From contig CM042086.1 of NCBI GenBank assembly GCA_023512835.1, positions 14,768,309-14,832,308 on the forward strand: DNA of 64,000 nt. Direction: 5' to 3'. Below the pieces are notes generated by a model that saw only the letters and a list, made by a program, of their open reading frames with translations, did no database searches and had not been told where the DNA came from. Both the position numbers and the translations under genes were made by a program. Below, one piece after another: positions 54,057-64,000 of the stretch; within the stretch, counting starts at the first letter, position 1, and every line of letters begins with the position of its first letter. The stretch is from Taxillus chinensis. Taxonomy: Eukaryota > Streptophyta > Magnoliopsida > Santalales > Loranthaceae.

Positions 54057-56481
54057 TCACACATTGCAGACAACAATTGACGATAGTAGAGGATCAGAAG
54101 CTCCAGTAATAACAGCACCCTTGCTTCTTACTTGTAGCAAATAGTCCAAAGCTCTCCCTGTGATTATCTCACCAGGGGTTAATATAGGAATTCCTGGAGG
54201 GTATGGACATATCAACTCCCCACATATTTCTCCAAGGCACTTTCCAAGATCAACTCTTCTTTTCCTTGCAAAGAAGGCTTCTCTAGGATTCAGGCCAATG
54301 CAAAACTCAGCGAAGAGGGCATAATCATAACTGCCATCCATACCCCCACCCATTTTCTGAGAAGCATCGGCTAAATATTTGATTCCCAACACAAGCCTTT
54401 GAAGATCCTCTCTACAAGTTCCAAGGTTTATTGCAAATGTAATGGACTGGGTCCCAACAAGTTCAGAGATGACTCCATGGTCCCTATACAGGATCTCATC
54501 TGCTTCATAACCAGATAACCCAAGCTGCCATACACCAACAGTCAGCCGCAATGGATCAATAGTGGGAAAGTCAGCGAAGCTCAAATTGTCAATAACTGAG
54601 ATTCCAGGAACAACTTCAATAATGTTTTTTGTTTCATAAGCCAATTTTATAGCTTTGTCAAAGATGGTCTCAGATTTTTCACTTATTTGAGCTCTCGCAG
54701 CATCCAATGACGCTAAAAGCAGATTACTGGGGCTAGTGCTTTGAAGGGTCTGAAGGCATCTGCAGATTCTATCTCTATCTACGATATTTCCTGACATGTG
54801 CAACATTGAAGATTGTGTAAGAGAGCACAGAACCTTGTGAGTGGACTGCACTGCCAGATCAGCCCCCTGCTGAAGTGCTGAATTAGGCAGCAGCGGGTGA
54901 AATCCTAAGTGAGCTCCATGGGCCTCATCAACAATCAGTGGTATCCCATGATAATGGCATACCTGAGAAATCTTATCGAGACTACTGCACACACCATGGT
55001 ATGTAGGGGAAGTGACCAAGACAGCAGCAGCTTTTTGACCTTCCATTTCCAATTCCTTGATTGCTTTCTTCACCTGTGAAAAGAAAGTTATATTTATATA
55101 TATATTGATTTATTCACAAAATGAAACAGGTTTTGTTGTGACTAGCAAATGAATACTAAAGGCTTCCTTTGCGAAAGCTTTTAAATTGCCCGGTTGTCTC
55201 TTCTAACTCAGTAATAAGGAAATGGGATTTTCTTCTCTCTCAGAGCAGTGTCCTATCAAATTTCTAAAACAGAAAAAGGGAAAAAAGAAAAAGAAAAAAA
55301 ATCGGTGCCATAATATTTTTCCAGAAATTATGTAATTGTCCCCCTTACTTGTAATGGTGTGACCCCAGCAGCAATATCCCAGTTCGAATCATATTCAGGA
55401 ATGATATATTTTGGTACTGAGCCCGATAAAACCATGGCAGAAATGGCTGATATATGAGAATTCCTGGGGAGAATGAGAGTGTCTCCTGGCGAACAGGTGG
55501 CCATAATTGCTGCTTGTATTCCACAAGTAGAACCTCCAACAAGAAACCACGTCTCTGAAGCTCCAAACAATGTGGAAGCCCGTCTTTGTGCATCTAAAAT
55601 GGGCCCCTTTGGTGAAAAGAGGTTGTCAAGCTCCGGAAGCTCAGGTAAATCATGAAGGAATGGTCCGTTTCCAATGATGTGAGTTAGCAAAGATGGTGAA
55701 GCCTGTCCTCTGTTATGTCCGGGGAAGTGAAAACTCGCAACATCTTGCTTAGCTGAAGCTTTTAGTGCACTGACCAACGGGGCAGGTGTATTTTCCAAAG
55801 CTACTGTTGAATCGGATACAACAATGTTATCCTTTGAAAGCACACCATTTCCTAACATGCTCCTTTCATCCTGTTTCTCCCTTGGCTCTAAAGTGCTTCT
55901 TTCCTGAATAACATTTTCAAAACAAACTTGCCTAAAAACCAGTAAAAATTCATCCTAGAGAGAATACTGAAATTTAATAAAGGAATTCATGGTGAGAACT
56001 AGACAAGACAAAAGTTTTAAGATGGACTTTATTTTTCCTTTCCATGATTCTTTCACCTCAATGGAGACCTACAGATCGAACTATGAATCAAAACAAGGAA
56101 TCCCCGTGAATGTTTCAGAAAATGAGCCCCTCCAATGACGAGGCCATCTAGTAACAGGAGGAAATCTTTCAATCTCAGCCTTCTCCATTCTGATATTAAA
56201 ATCTTTCCTCCTTATAATATCAAAAATGTGGAAGCAGGTAAGCGCTCACGTTAGAGTAGTTGCCTACTGACGGACAGTAGGTGATCAACAGACCACTGCT
56301 CATGTTGGAGCAATCGCCCGTTAGCAGAGAGACTGCAAGTGAGGAGTTGACTGCTCATGTTGGAGTAGTTGCTTGCTCTGACAAGGACATTTTTCTTTCA
56401 TTGATTTTGAGTGAGCTAGGTGTATGAATTGATGCATAATATATAATAAATATTGTGTAGCCTAGTAGGGTTAACATGTTT

Positions 56482-56534
<53 letters not shown>

Positions 56535-57551
56535 TCATTCTCTCTTTTTGTCCCCTCCTTCACTCACGTTTTTACCCCTGTTGAGCTATGGAGAGAGTCA
56601 TGATCTAAATTCTGCACTATATGTCATATTTAAGTTCTACAAAAATCTGAAAAACAATGATATTGTTGGAATAAACTTTTACAAAACAACAAAAAAAGTC
56701 TGTCTTTGTAATAGCAAAATGATGGTGAGATTGGCCTCACCAAATTATAGGGTTAAGGTGAGGTTTTAAGCTCAAAACAACAATGTTTCGATAAATAACA
56801 CAATCATTTGGTGAGGTCAATCACACCAAATTACAGGGTTAAGGTAAGGTTTCAAGCTCACGCTCAAAACAACACAATTTTGATAAATAACACTAGCATT
56901 TGGTGAGATTGATCTCAGTATCCTTTCACTATTTACAAAGTAAGATTTTTATTTTATTTTATTTTATTTTATTTGGGGGGGGGGGGGGGGTGCATAAATT
57001 GTTTTACTGCAAGAGTAAATAGTTTTACCAGTAAAAGAATTGTGTTATTACCTAATTGATCTAACTGCAGTGTTCGGTGAAGATTCAAATTCAAAATGAT
57101 TGTCACTTTTGCTTTGATGGATGAAAATAATTAAGTTATAAATTTATTTTATTTTATTTTATAAAAAGATTCAAAACCACTTCATTTTGACCTGAAGCCT
57201 CACCTAATTTGGCGAGGTCAACCCAACCTTAGAATCATTTTTGGTGTAATTTTATTAAAGCAAAGAAAGGGGAACTAAGTCGCCTAGGCACATTATATAG
57301 CATGTCCACCAGGCCGTGAACACTAACACCCCAGCCGTAGCCTACTATAGCCCGGAAGGGTTGATGGGCCATTGATCATCATCAACTAACCCTGCTTAAA
57401 TAACGAAATTATCTATAACATACTACATCCATGGACCATAAACATAGGTATGTAATGATTTATCTATACATTAAAGAACTGGGATATATGTGTCACTGAA
57501 TGTAACTAACCTGGGATATGAAAATCCTTGATTTTCGGTTAGCATTGACAT
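54057..57551 (-). CDS. Orn/Lys/Arg decarboxylase family protein (bacterial fold-I type), plant copy
   Basis: PLP-dependent decarboxylase related to bacterial and cyanobacterial basic-amino-acid decarboxylases, distinct from the eukaryotic ODC and plant ADC fold. Exons on the minus strand: 57551-57511 (tentative start), 55931-55349 and 55073-54057; phases agree and give about 546 residues. The major domain has FHFPGHNRG, HDLPELPELDNLF, GASETWFLVGGSTCGIQAAI, SPTYHGVCS, LIVDEAHGAH (Asp near residue 257 binds the PLP ring nitrogen) and VQSTHKVLCSLTQ (Lys near 288 forms the Schiff base). The C-terminal domain has EAFFARKRRV, GELICPYPPGIP and GEIITGRALDYL. The N-terminal wing domain of enterobacterial enzymes is absent. 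The substrate cannot be told from sequence. The start is uncertain; more 5' exons with a transit peptide may exist. Confidence 0.88.
56244..56374. repeat. three imperfect repeats, about 55-bp period
   Basis: GCTCACGTTAGAGTAGTTGCC (56244), GCTCATGTTGGAGCAATCGCC (56298) and GCTCATGTTGGAGTAGTTGCT (56353) are spaced 54 and 55 bases apart in the first decarboxylase intron. Confidence 0.8.
56486..56530. repeat. CT microsatellite
   Basis: About 22 uninterrupted TC dinucleotides in the decarboxylase intron. Confidence 0.95.
56723..56917. repeat. about 86-bp tandem duplication plus partial third copy, with ATTTT and poly-G nearby
   Basis: Units start TGGTGAGATTGGCCTCACCAAA (56723), TGGTGAGGTCAATCACACCAAA (56809) and TGGTGAGATTGATCTCA (56901). 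They share CCAAATTA(T/C)AGGGTTAAGGT, AAGCTCA, CAAAACAACA and GATAAATAACAC. A pentanucleotide ATTTT run (56950-56974) and G16 (56975-56990) follow. All lie in the decarboxylase intron. Confidence 0.8.
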
Positions 57552-58468
57552 TCCAGTGGCTTGCCACCAAATAATGGTTCTGCGAGAAACAAAACAAAAC
57601 AAGGCAAGCAGTGGCATTAACAGAAGAGACCCACCCATTTCAGATACGTAGCGTAGGCAATAATGAGAGCAAACAAATCTTAACAGTTCCCAGGGAAAAC
57701 ATTGTTGCAGATAAAAAAAAAAAAAAAAAAAGCTTCCACAACTGCTTCAGTGGCGAACTGGGAAAAGGGGTTGGGAATGGCCCGAATGGGAAGAGACGAT
57801 GGATATGCTTTTGGATTTTAGTTTTCAAAATATATTTATATAATTTACAGTTGAAAATCAAAAAAAAAAAAAAAAAAAAACACGCCTGCAATGTTGTTGG
57901 GCCACGGTTGACAGACATGTTATCGGTTCATGTGGGCCGTGCATCTAACACAAATTTTTGTTAGGGAAAATGGCGGCCCATAATATAACTCTTTGGTCGG
58001 AACTCTTTTAAGGTTTGGACCAAATTGGAATTGTGTACAATTATTGGGCATTCAAATGAAGTCGGGTATTATTTTGATATGCAAATAAGTATAGATTTAA
58101 TTAATTTTATTTTTTTAAAATATTTAAATAATCATATCTTAATTATAAAAATATATTTAATTCGGGTCTTTACACAATCTGTGCGAGTGACGTCATACCT
58201 GACAACCTTAATAGTGACAAGATAATAGTGTCTTCTACGGTACCACGAAAACCTATGTGATTCCATTTCCGGCCGTCTTACGATGTCATTCGCCAAACAA
58301 GCATAATTGACATTTTCCCGTTGAGCTCCTCTACATCTTCACGCAAATGTGGTGATGTTTTTCAAACAGTTTTATATCATGTTTGTTTCCGGTCTCTTTC
58401 TATCGGTCATCAATATTAATTCCAGCTTAACTCTTTCTAACAGATATACGTTCCAATTAATAAAGCAG

Positions 58469-58504
<36 letters not shown>

Positions 58505-58593
58505 ATATATATATATGAGTATGACAGACAACAAATATTTAAAATGCTGCCATTTATCAAAAAGATGTCTTTGGTTATTTTTGCTTTGTTTTT
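57552..58593. other. upstream region of the decarboxylase gene and left flank of the copia element
   Basis: It may include additional 5' exons of the decarboxylase gene; on the minus strand an acceptor-like TTTCTCGCAG precedes the tentative first exon at about 57580. A runs occur near 57714 and 57861. A TA/TG microsatellite occupies 58469-58516. The 137-codon plus-strand frame at 58349-58762 is not a gene: it runs through the microsatellite and into the LTR. Confidence 0.5.
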
Positions 58594-58801
58594 CATTGGC
58601 GTTGGCGCGCTTCCCTCTTTGGGAATGTTCACTCATTATTTCTTTCCATGGTTAGACGGGAATTATGGGACGGGACTTATGGGAATTATTTCATTTCCTA
58701 TTTTGTTGTATTTCGTATTTAGATATTACCTGTGTATATATTTGATCGTAGCATATCAATAAAATATATGGGGAAAACGTTAAAACTCTATCATTTGTTC
58801 A
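58594..58801 (+). repeat. 5' LTR of the copia element
   Basis: 208 bp, from CATTGGCGTTGG to CATTTGTTCA. It carries a TATA-like GTGTATATATTTG near 58732 and an AATAAAAT polyadenylation-like signal near 58758. The canonical first TG appears changed to CA in this copy (TA in the 3' copy). Confidence 0.9.
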
Positions 58802-58814
58802 TGGTATCAAAGCC
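58802..58814 (+). other. primer-binding site of the copia element
   Basis: TGGTATCAAAGCC directly follows the 5' LTR. It differs from the usual plant copia PBS TGGTATCAGAGCC by one base. It is complementary to the 3' end of initiator methionine tRNA. Confidence 0.9.
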
Positions 58815-58819
58815 AAGTT

Positions 58820-61800
58820 ATGGTGGACGATGGGAAGAATGGCGCTGAAGGAGTAAACAGCTCCGACAAGAAGATGGCGACCCCCTATACACTGACGGCT
58901 AATGACAACCCGGGTAATATTATTACCCAAGTTCAATTGAAGGGCGAAAATTATGATGAATGGGCGCGTGCCGTGCGTATTGCGCTACGTGCCAAGAAGA
59001 AATATGGTTTTGTGGATGGAACCATCAACAAACCAAGGGATGATTCGCCAGACATTGAAGACTGGTGGACCGTAAATTCAATGCTTGTCTCCTGGGTGTT
59101 GAACACCATCGAACCAACACTACGGTCCACCATATCCTATATGGAGTCTATAAAAGATTTGTGGGAAGAAATCAGACAACGATTCTCAATTGGGAATGGA
59201 CCACGGGTGCAACAATTACGTACTGATCTTGCAAACTGCAAGCAAGAAGGACAAGGTATAGTCGTCTATTATGGAAGGTTAAAGTCTGTGTGGGATGAAT
59301 TGAACAACTATGACACGATCCCAATATGCAATTGTCGTGGATGCAGTTGTAATATTTCCTCCAAACTGGAAAATAAGAGAGAAGAAGAGCGTGTTCATCA
59401 GTTTTTAATGGGGCTAGACGACGAAGCATATGGGACAGTACGTTCCAATATCCTGAGTACGGACCCACTTCCGAATCTAAATCGTGTCTACGCTATGGTT
59501 GTGCAGCAAGAGCGAGTGCGGACCATGACACGTACAAGAGAAGACAAAGGCAATCCCATGAGTTTTGCAGTCCAACTTAATGGACGTAGCACGGGTATGG
59601 ATGACAAAGACAAGCCCTTGGTATGCTCAAGTTGTAAGAGGAAGGGTCACGTTGCTGATAACTGCTTTCAACGCATTGGTTATCCAGAATGGTGGGGTGA
59701 CAGGCCGCGCACAACCACAGGGGGACGCGGTACTGGTCGTGGGCGTGGAGTTCTACAGGTGTTTGGTGGTGGAAGAGGACGTGGTTCGACTGCTCGAGTC
59801 AATGCGGTGCAAGCGATAGAAGGTGATGGCGTCAACAATTCACTCACTAGTTCTGATCGATCTGGAATTAGTGGGTTGAATGATGAGCAATGGACTACAT
59901 TGTTAAGCATGTTAAACACACATAAGGGAGGTACCGCTGAGAGGTTAACAGGTAAACCATCTTTATTGCCATGGATCATTGACACAGGGGCCTCGCATCA
60001 TATGACAGGAACATATGACTGTCTAAGCGACGTGCATGACATGGTGCTGAGTCCGGTTGGGTTACCAAATGGAGCCACGACTATGGCCGTAAAAGAAGGG
60101 ACTGTGATTTTTGGAGAGACCTTTCGGCTACAACATGTTCTTTTTGTCCCAAAATTGAAGTGCAATTTGATTTCTGTGTCCCAACTCCTTGACGACTCGA
60201 ATCTCGTTGTTCAGTTCACTAACAAATTTTGTGCTATACAGGACCGCACTTCGAGGATGCTGATTGGAGCGGGTGAACAACGTGAGGGGCTTTATTTTCT
60301 CAAAGGAGTGGAAGCTATTCGAGCATGTCAAGCAACCGGTATGACAACATATGACTTGTGGCATAGAAGAATGGGGCATCCTTCTTCAAAGATAGTAGAT
60401 TTAATTCCTGCATATGGTGGCATTAGAGGAAGTAATCCAATTCAGAATAAGTTTTGTGACATTTGTTTTAAAGCTAAACAGACCCGAGAAATATTTTATC
60501 CTAGTGATACTAAAGCGACAGATTGTTTCGACATGATACATTGTGATTTATGGGGACCCTATAGGGTTCCTGCTTCATGTGGAGCCCTTTATTTCTTGAC
60601 TATTGTTGACGACTACTCACGCGTGAGTATGGATATATTTATTGAATAGAAAGGATGAGGTCGCTTGTGTGCTTAAAAATTTCATTGTCATGATTAAAAG
60701 ACAGTTTGCCAAGGATGTGAAAATTGTTAGAAGCGATAATGGTGCAGAGTTTACATGCTTGACCAATCACTTTCATGAACTTGGAATTTTGCATCAAACC
60801 TCTTGTGTTGGGACACCACAACAGAATGGACGAGTTGAACGAAAACATCGTCACATACTCAATGTTGCAAGGGCCTTGCGCTTCCAAGCACAAATGCCGA
60901 TCGAATTTTGGGGAGAATGTGTTCTTACCGCTGGATATTTGATCAACAGAACACCTTCTGCTCTCTTGAAGGGAAAAACTCCTTATGAAATGTTATATGG
61001 ACAGGTACCTACCTACACACATATTAGAATTTTTGGGTGTTTATGCTATGTTCATGACCAAAATAGGAGTAAGGATAAATTTTCTAGTAGGAGCCGAAAG
61101 TGCGTTTTTGTTGGGTATCCTTTCGGCAAGAAAGGTTGGCGGGTGTACGATCTGAAAAAAGGAGAGTATTTCATTTCGAGGGATGTAGTTTTCGTTGAAA
61201 CACAATTTCCATTTCCTGTCAATCGAACGCCCTCATCTATTCCCGGGCATGGGACAATTGATTGTTTCACGGAGGATGAGGAGTCCCCTTCATGTTCACT
61301 TGTGGAGGACCAACCTGCACTGGTCCCGTGTGACGCACCTCCAGCGTCTACACCAGCAGGCTCTCTTGATGATCCATCCGCCGCTGGGAATCTTGGAGTG
61401 CGAGATAGCGGGGGTGACGCTGGAGATACCGACAGTGTCGTTTCATTGACAGACGACCAGCTTGGGAGGGGCAAACGGGTTAAACACCCTTCTACACGCT
61501 TGCAGGACTACGTGACTCATACTGCTCGAATAAGCCCCTCCGTTGCTTCCTCATTCCAGTCACGCTCCTCAGGTACGCCTTACCCTATAGCACATTATGT
61601 GAATTGTGATAACTTCTCTGCGCAACACAGGTCTTTTCTCGCAGCTATTACCGCAGGGTGTGAGCCACGGAATTATGCTGAGGCAGTCACAGATGTGCGC
61701 TGGCGCGATGCGATGCGCGCAGAGATACAAGCTCTTGAGGAAAATGACACATGGACGGTGGAAACCCTGCCTCCCGGGAAGAAAGCCATTGGAAGTAAAT

Positions 61801-63196
61801 GGGTATACGAATTAAATATAATTCTGATGGTAGCATCGAGCGGTGTAAAGCACGCTTGGTGATATTCGGCAACCACCAGGTTGAAGGCATCGATTATAAT
61901 GAGACCTTCGCCCCGACTGCAAAGATGGTCACTGTTCGAGCATTTCTTGCCGTCGCCGCCGCGCGAAACTGGGATCTACATCAAATGGATGTTCATAACG
62001 CATTTTTACATGGAGAGTTGCATGAGGAGGTATATATGAAATTGCCTCCTGGTTTTTCTTCGCCTACACCAAATAAGGTGTGCAGACTTCGCAAGTCCTT
62101 GTATGGCTTGCGTCAAGCGCCCCGCTGTTGGTTTGCCAAGTTGGCTGCTGCTCTGACTCGATATGGTTTTCACCAGTCCTACTCAGATTATTCGTTGTTT
62201 ACTTACAACAAACGACACCTTCAACTACATGTTTTGGTGTATGTTGATGATTTAATTATCTCTAGCAATGATGGAGCGGGCCTACAAAACTTCAAAGATT
62301 ATTTGAGTCATTGTTTTCATATGAAAGATTTAGGGAAACTCAAATATTTCTTAGGGATTGAGGTTGCACGTAACTCCGACGGTCTCTTCTTATGTCAGCG
62401 TAAGTATGCCTTGGACATTATTTCTGAGACAGGCTTGTTGGGTGCCAAGCCCGCACGGACCCCTCTTGAACAAAATCATAAATTAGCCCTCTCTGTGAGT
62501 GCTGAATTTAGTGATCCCGCCCAGTATCGACGGTTAGTCGGGCGTCTCATCTACTTGACAATTACTCGTCCCGATCTCTCTTATTGTGTGCATATACTAG
62601 CACAGTTTATGCAGCAGCCGAAAGAGGATCATTGGGATGCCGCCTTGCGGGTCGTCCGCTATTTGAAATGCCATCCCGGTCAAGGTATTTTCTTGCATGC
62701 CGATTGTGACCTGCGCCTGTACGCATATTGTGATTCTGACTGGGCTGGCTGTCCATTGACCCGCCGTTCTTTGACTGGCTATTTTATTCGTTTGGGCCTC
62801 TCGCCCATCTCGTGGAAGACCAAGAAGCAGACGATCGTGTCCCGTTCTTCTGCCGAAGCTGAATATCGGTCTATGGCTATCACCACCTGTGAATTGTCTT
62901 GGTTAACTGGGTTGTTAGCTACTTTGGGTGTGGCTTCTTCTGGACCTGCCTATCTCTTTTGTGATAATCAAGCTGCTTTGCACATTGCCGCCAATCCCGT
63001 TTTCCATGAACGCACCAAGCATATTGAAATTGATTGCCACTTTGTTCGTGATGCTCTCCATGTTGGCGCGATTCAGCCACAGTATGTGTCTACATCTGTG
63101 CAACCTGCCGACATCTTTACGAAGGCTTTGGGAACCCAGCCCTTTCACTTCCTTCTTCGCAAGTTGGGCATTCGGGATCCTCATGCTCCTACTTGA
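58820..63196 (+). pseudogene. copia gag-pol polyprotein with two frameshifts
   Basis: The reading frame is 58820-60649, then shifts by one base near 60625 into 60642-61862, then again near 61806 into 61799-63196; together about 1458 codons. Domains in order: copia gag (NYDEWARAVRIAL, residues 40-60), zinc knuckle CSSCKRKGHVADNC (near 270-283), protease DTGASHHM (near 388), GAG-pre-integrase LWHRRMGHPSSK, integrase with CDLWGP, SDNGAEF and NGRVERKH, reverse transcriptase with MDVHNAFLHGEL and YVDDLI (62240-62257), RNase H with CDSDWAGCP, SAEAEYRSM and TKHIEIDCHFVRD. The first break is an apparent one-base gain, the second a one-base loss. There are no other stops, so decay is recent or the shifts are sequence errors. 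Confidence 0.93.
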
Positions 63197-63203
63197 GGGG
63201 GGG
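63195..63203 (+). other. polypurine tract of the copia element
   Basis: GAGGGGGGG lies between the pol stop codon (63194-63196, overlapping by two bases) and the 3' LTR. It would prime plus-strand DNA synthesis. Confidence 0.9.
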
Positions 63204-63413
63204 TATTGGCGTTGGCGCGCTTCCCTCTTTGGGAATGTTCACTCATTATTTCTTTCCATGGTTAGACGGGAATTATGGGACGGGACTTATGGGAATTATT
63301 TCATTTCCTATTTTGTTGTATTTTTGTATTTAGATATTACGCTGTGTATATATTTGATCGTAGCATATCAATAAAACATATGGGGAAAACGTTAAAACTC
63401 TATCATTTGTTCA
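63204..63413 (+). repeat. 3' LTR of the copia element
   Basis: 210 bp, nearly identical to 58594-58801. Differences seen are the first base, TTTCG versus TTTTTG, ACCTG versus ACGCTG, and AAAATATATGG versus AAAACATATGG. Confidence 0.93.
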
Positions 63414-64000
63414 TTTTTTGTGCTTAATATCATGTAAATATTATGGGTATTGACAGAGCTTTATACGTGTGTATTGAATTATTAGTTACATCGACATCAA
63501 TTAGTTTAGCGTTTAGCGTTATGTGTATAATAGACGTTATAAAAAACAAATTATCGCATAAACAAAAGAAAAAAAAATAGAAAAATCTCTTCCATGTGCA
63601 GGCGCGTTCACCTCATTATGGAGTTTGGTTTGTGAATTTTATCATTATATTCTACATAACTTTGATGTTTTTGTCACTTGTGTATAGCATCGATCCGACG
63701 GATCTTTCGTGCACTCAACCTTCTTAGATTTTACATGTGATCAAAGTATGAAGCGTAGTTTTGGGGCGTCAGCATCACGTGTTATAGTTTTATATATGTA
63801 TATATAACTGAAATAGAAATGAAGTAAAATAAGTGGAAGCGTAATCTAAATTATTTGAATGATTATAATTGCACTTTTGCTTTACAATATTTCTTCTTAA
63901 TTTCATTTCTTTAGCATTTTTCTGGTGATGCTAGCAAGAAAAATAATACAATGAATAGAAGTGTGATATGAATTGTTCAATCATATTAATTATTCATCTG
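63414..64000. other. right flank, no gene seen
   Basis: AT-rich DNA with a short TATATGTATATATA run near 63792. I see no coding frame, terminal repeat or RNA gene. Confidence 0.6.

Larger units (their letters stand above)
58594..63413 (+). mobile_element. nearly intact Ty1-copia LTR retrotransposon
   Basis: The element is 4820 bp long. LTRs are 58594-58801 and 63204-63413, differing by about three or four substitutions and two single-base gaps. TTTTT flanks both sides (58589-58593 and 63414-63418), a possible 5-bp target duplication in a T-rich site. The primer-binding site TGGTATCAAAGCC (58802-58814) matches initiator-Met tRNA types. The polypurine tract GAGGGGGGG lies at 63195-63203, directly against the 3' LTR. 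Internal order is GAG, protease, integrase, RT, RNase H, which is copia. Two frameshifts break the single long frame. Confidence 0.95.

Noticed and set aside
58349..58762. 137-codon plus-strand frame
   Set aside because: Crosses a TA/TG microsatellite and enters the 5' LTR of the copia element.

Overview
The window is plant nuclear DNA, most likely from a woody or otherwise ordinary core eudicot. The species cannot be named from sequence alone. The reasons are GT-AG multi-exon genes, plant-only families (STP sugar carriers, a CW-MBD protein, a chloroplast adenylate kinase fused to DUF1995, CYP26-2), AT-rich intergenic DNA, many TA/CT microsatellites, and plant transposons (Ty1-copia, hAT and PIF/Harbinger-type MITEs). 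No prokaryotic, organellar or viral gene cluster is present, and I found no CRISPR array, rRNA or tRNA gene.

Layout, left to right. (1) 2-5834 (+): 3' part of a Raf-like MAPKKK of subgroup B4. (2) 7879-8328 (+): small plant protein. (3) 8590-10829 (-): CYP26-2-type chloroplast cyclophilin in two exons. (4) 10.9-14.7 kb: repeats, homopolymers and a probable solo LTR. (5) 14759-15124 (-): small plant-specific protein. (6) 16256-23853 (+): 19-exon chloroplast adenylate kinase with a C-terminal DUF1995. (7) 26881-29113 (+): STP7-type monosaccharide/H+ symporter. (8) 31903-32094 (-): doubtful small exon; 32922-33512 (-): PNRC-motif protein. (9) 33.5-38.4 kb: AT-rich, with a complete non-autonomous hAT element (8-bp target duplication) and a decayed copia polymerase. 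(10) 38408-41163 (+): DEK_C plus two-SWIB protein. (11) 46032-51573 (+): CW zinc finger plus MBD protein. (12) 51.6-54 kb: a Harbinger-like MITE containing a tandem duplication and suspicious homopolymer tracts. (13) 54057-57551 (-): Orn/Lys/Arg decarboxylase of the bacterial fold. (14) 58594-63413 (+): nearly intact young Ty1-copia element with two LTRs, PBS, PPT and two frameshifts.

I assembled gene models by hand. I chose exon joins so that donor GT, acceptor AG and reading phase all agree. For the adenylate kinase (609 aa), STP (515 aa), SWIB (319 aa), MBD (320 aa), cyclophilin (323 aa) and decarboxylase (about 546 aa) the summed exons give uninterrupted proteins of expected length. The genes are unrelated neighbours, as usual in plants. 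Three or four products are probably plastid-targeted (CYP26-2, adenylate kinase, perhaps the decarboxylase) and two are chromatin-related (SWIB, MBD). I see no operon-like or coordinated system and no convincing new biological system. The points most worth a second look are the bacterial-type decarboxylase, the cyclophilin with an eroded active site, the STP7 sugar-site substitution, the near-intact copia element, and the precisely bounded MITEs.
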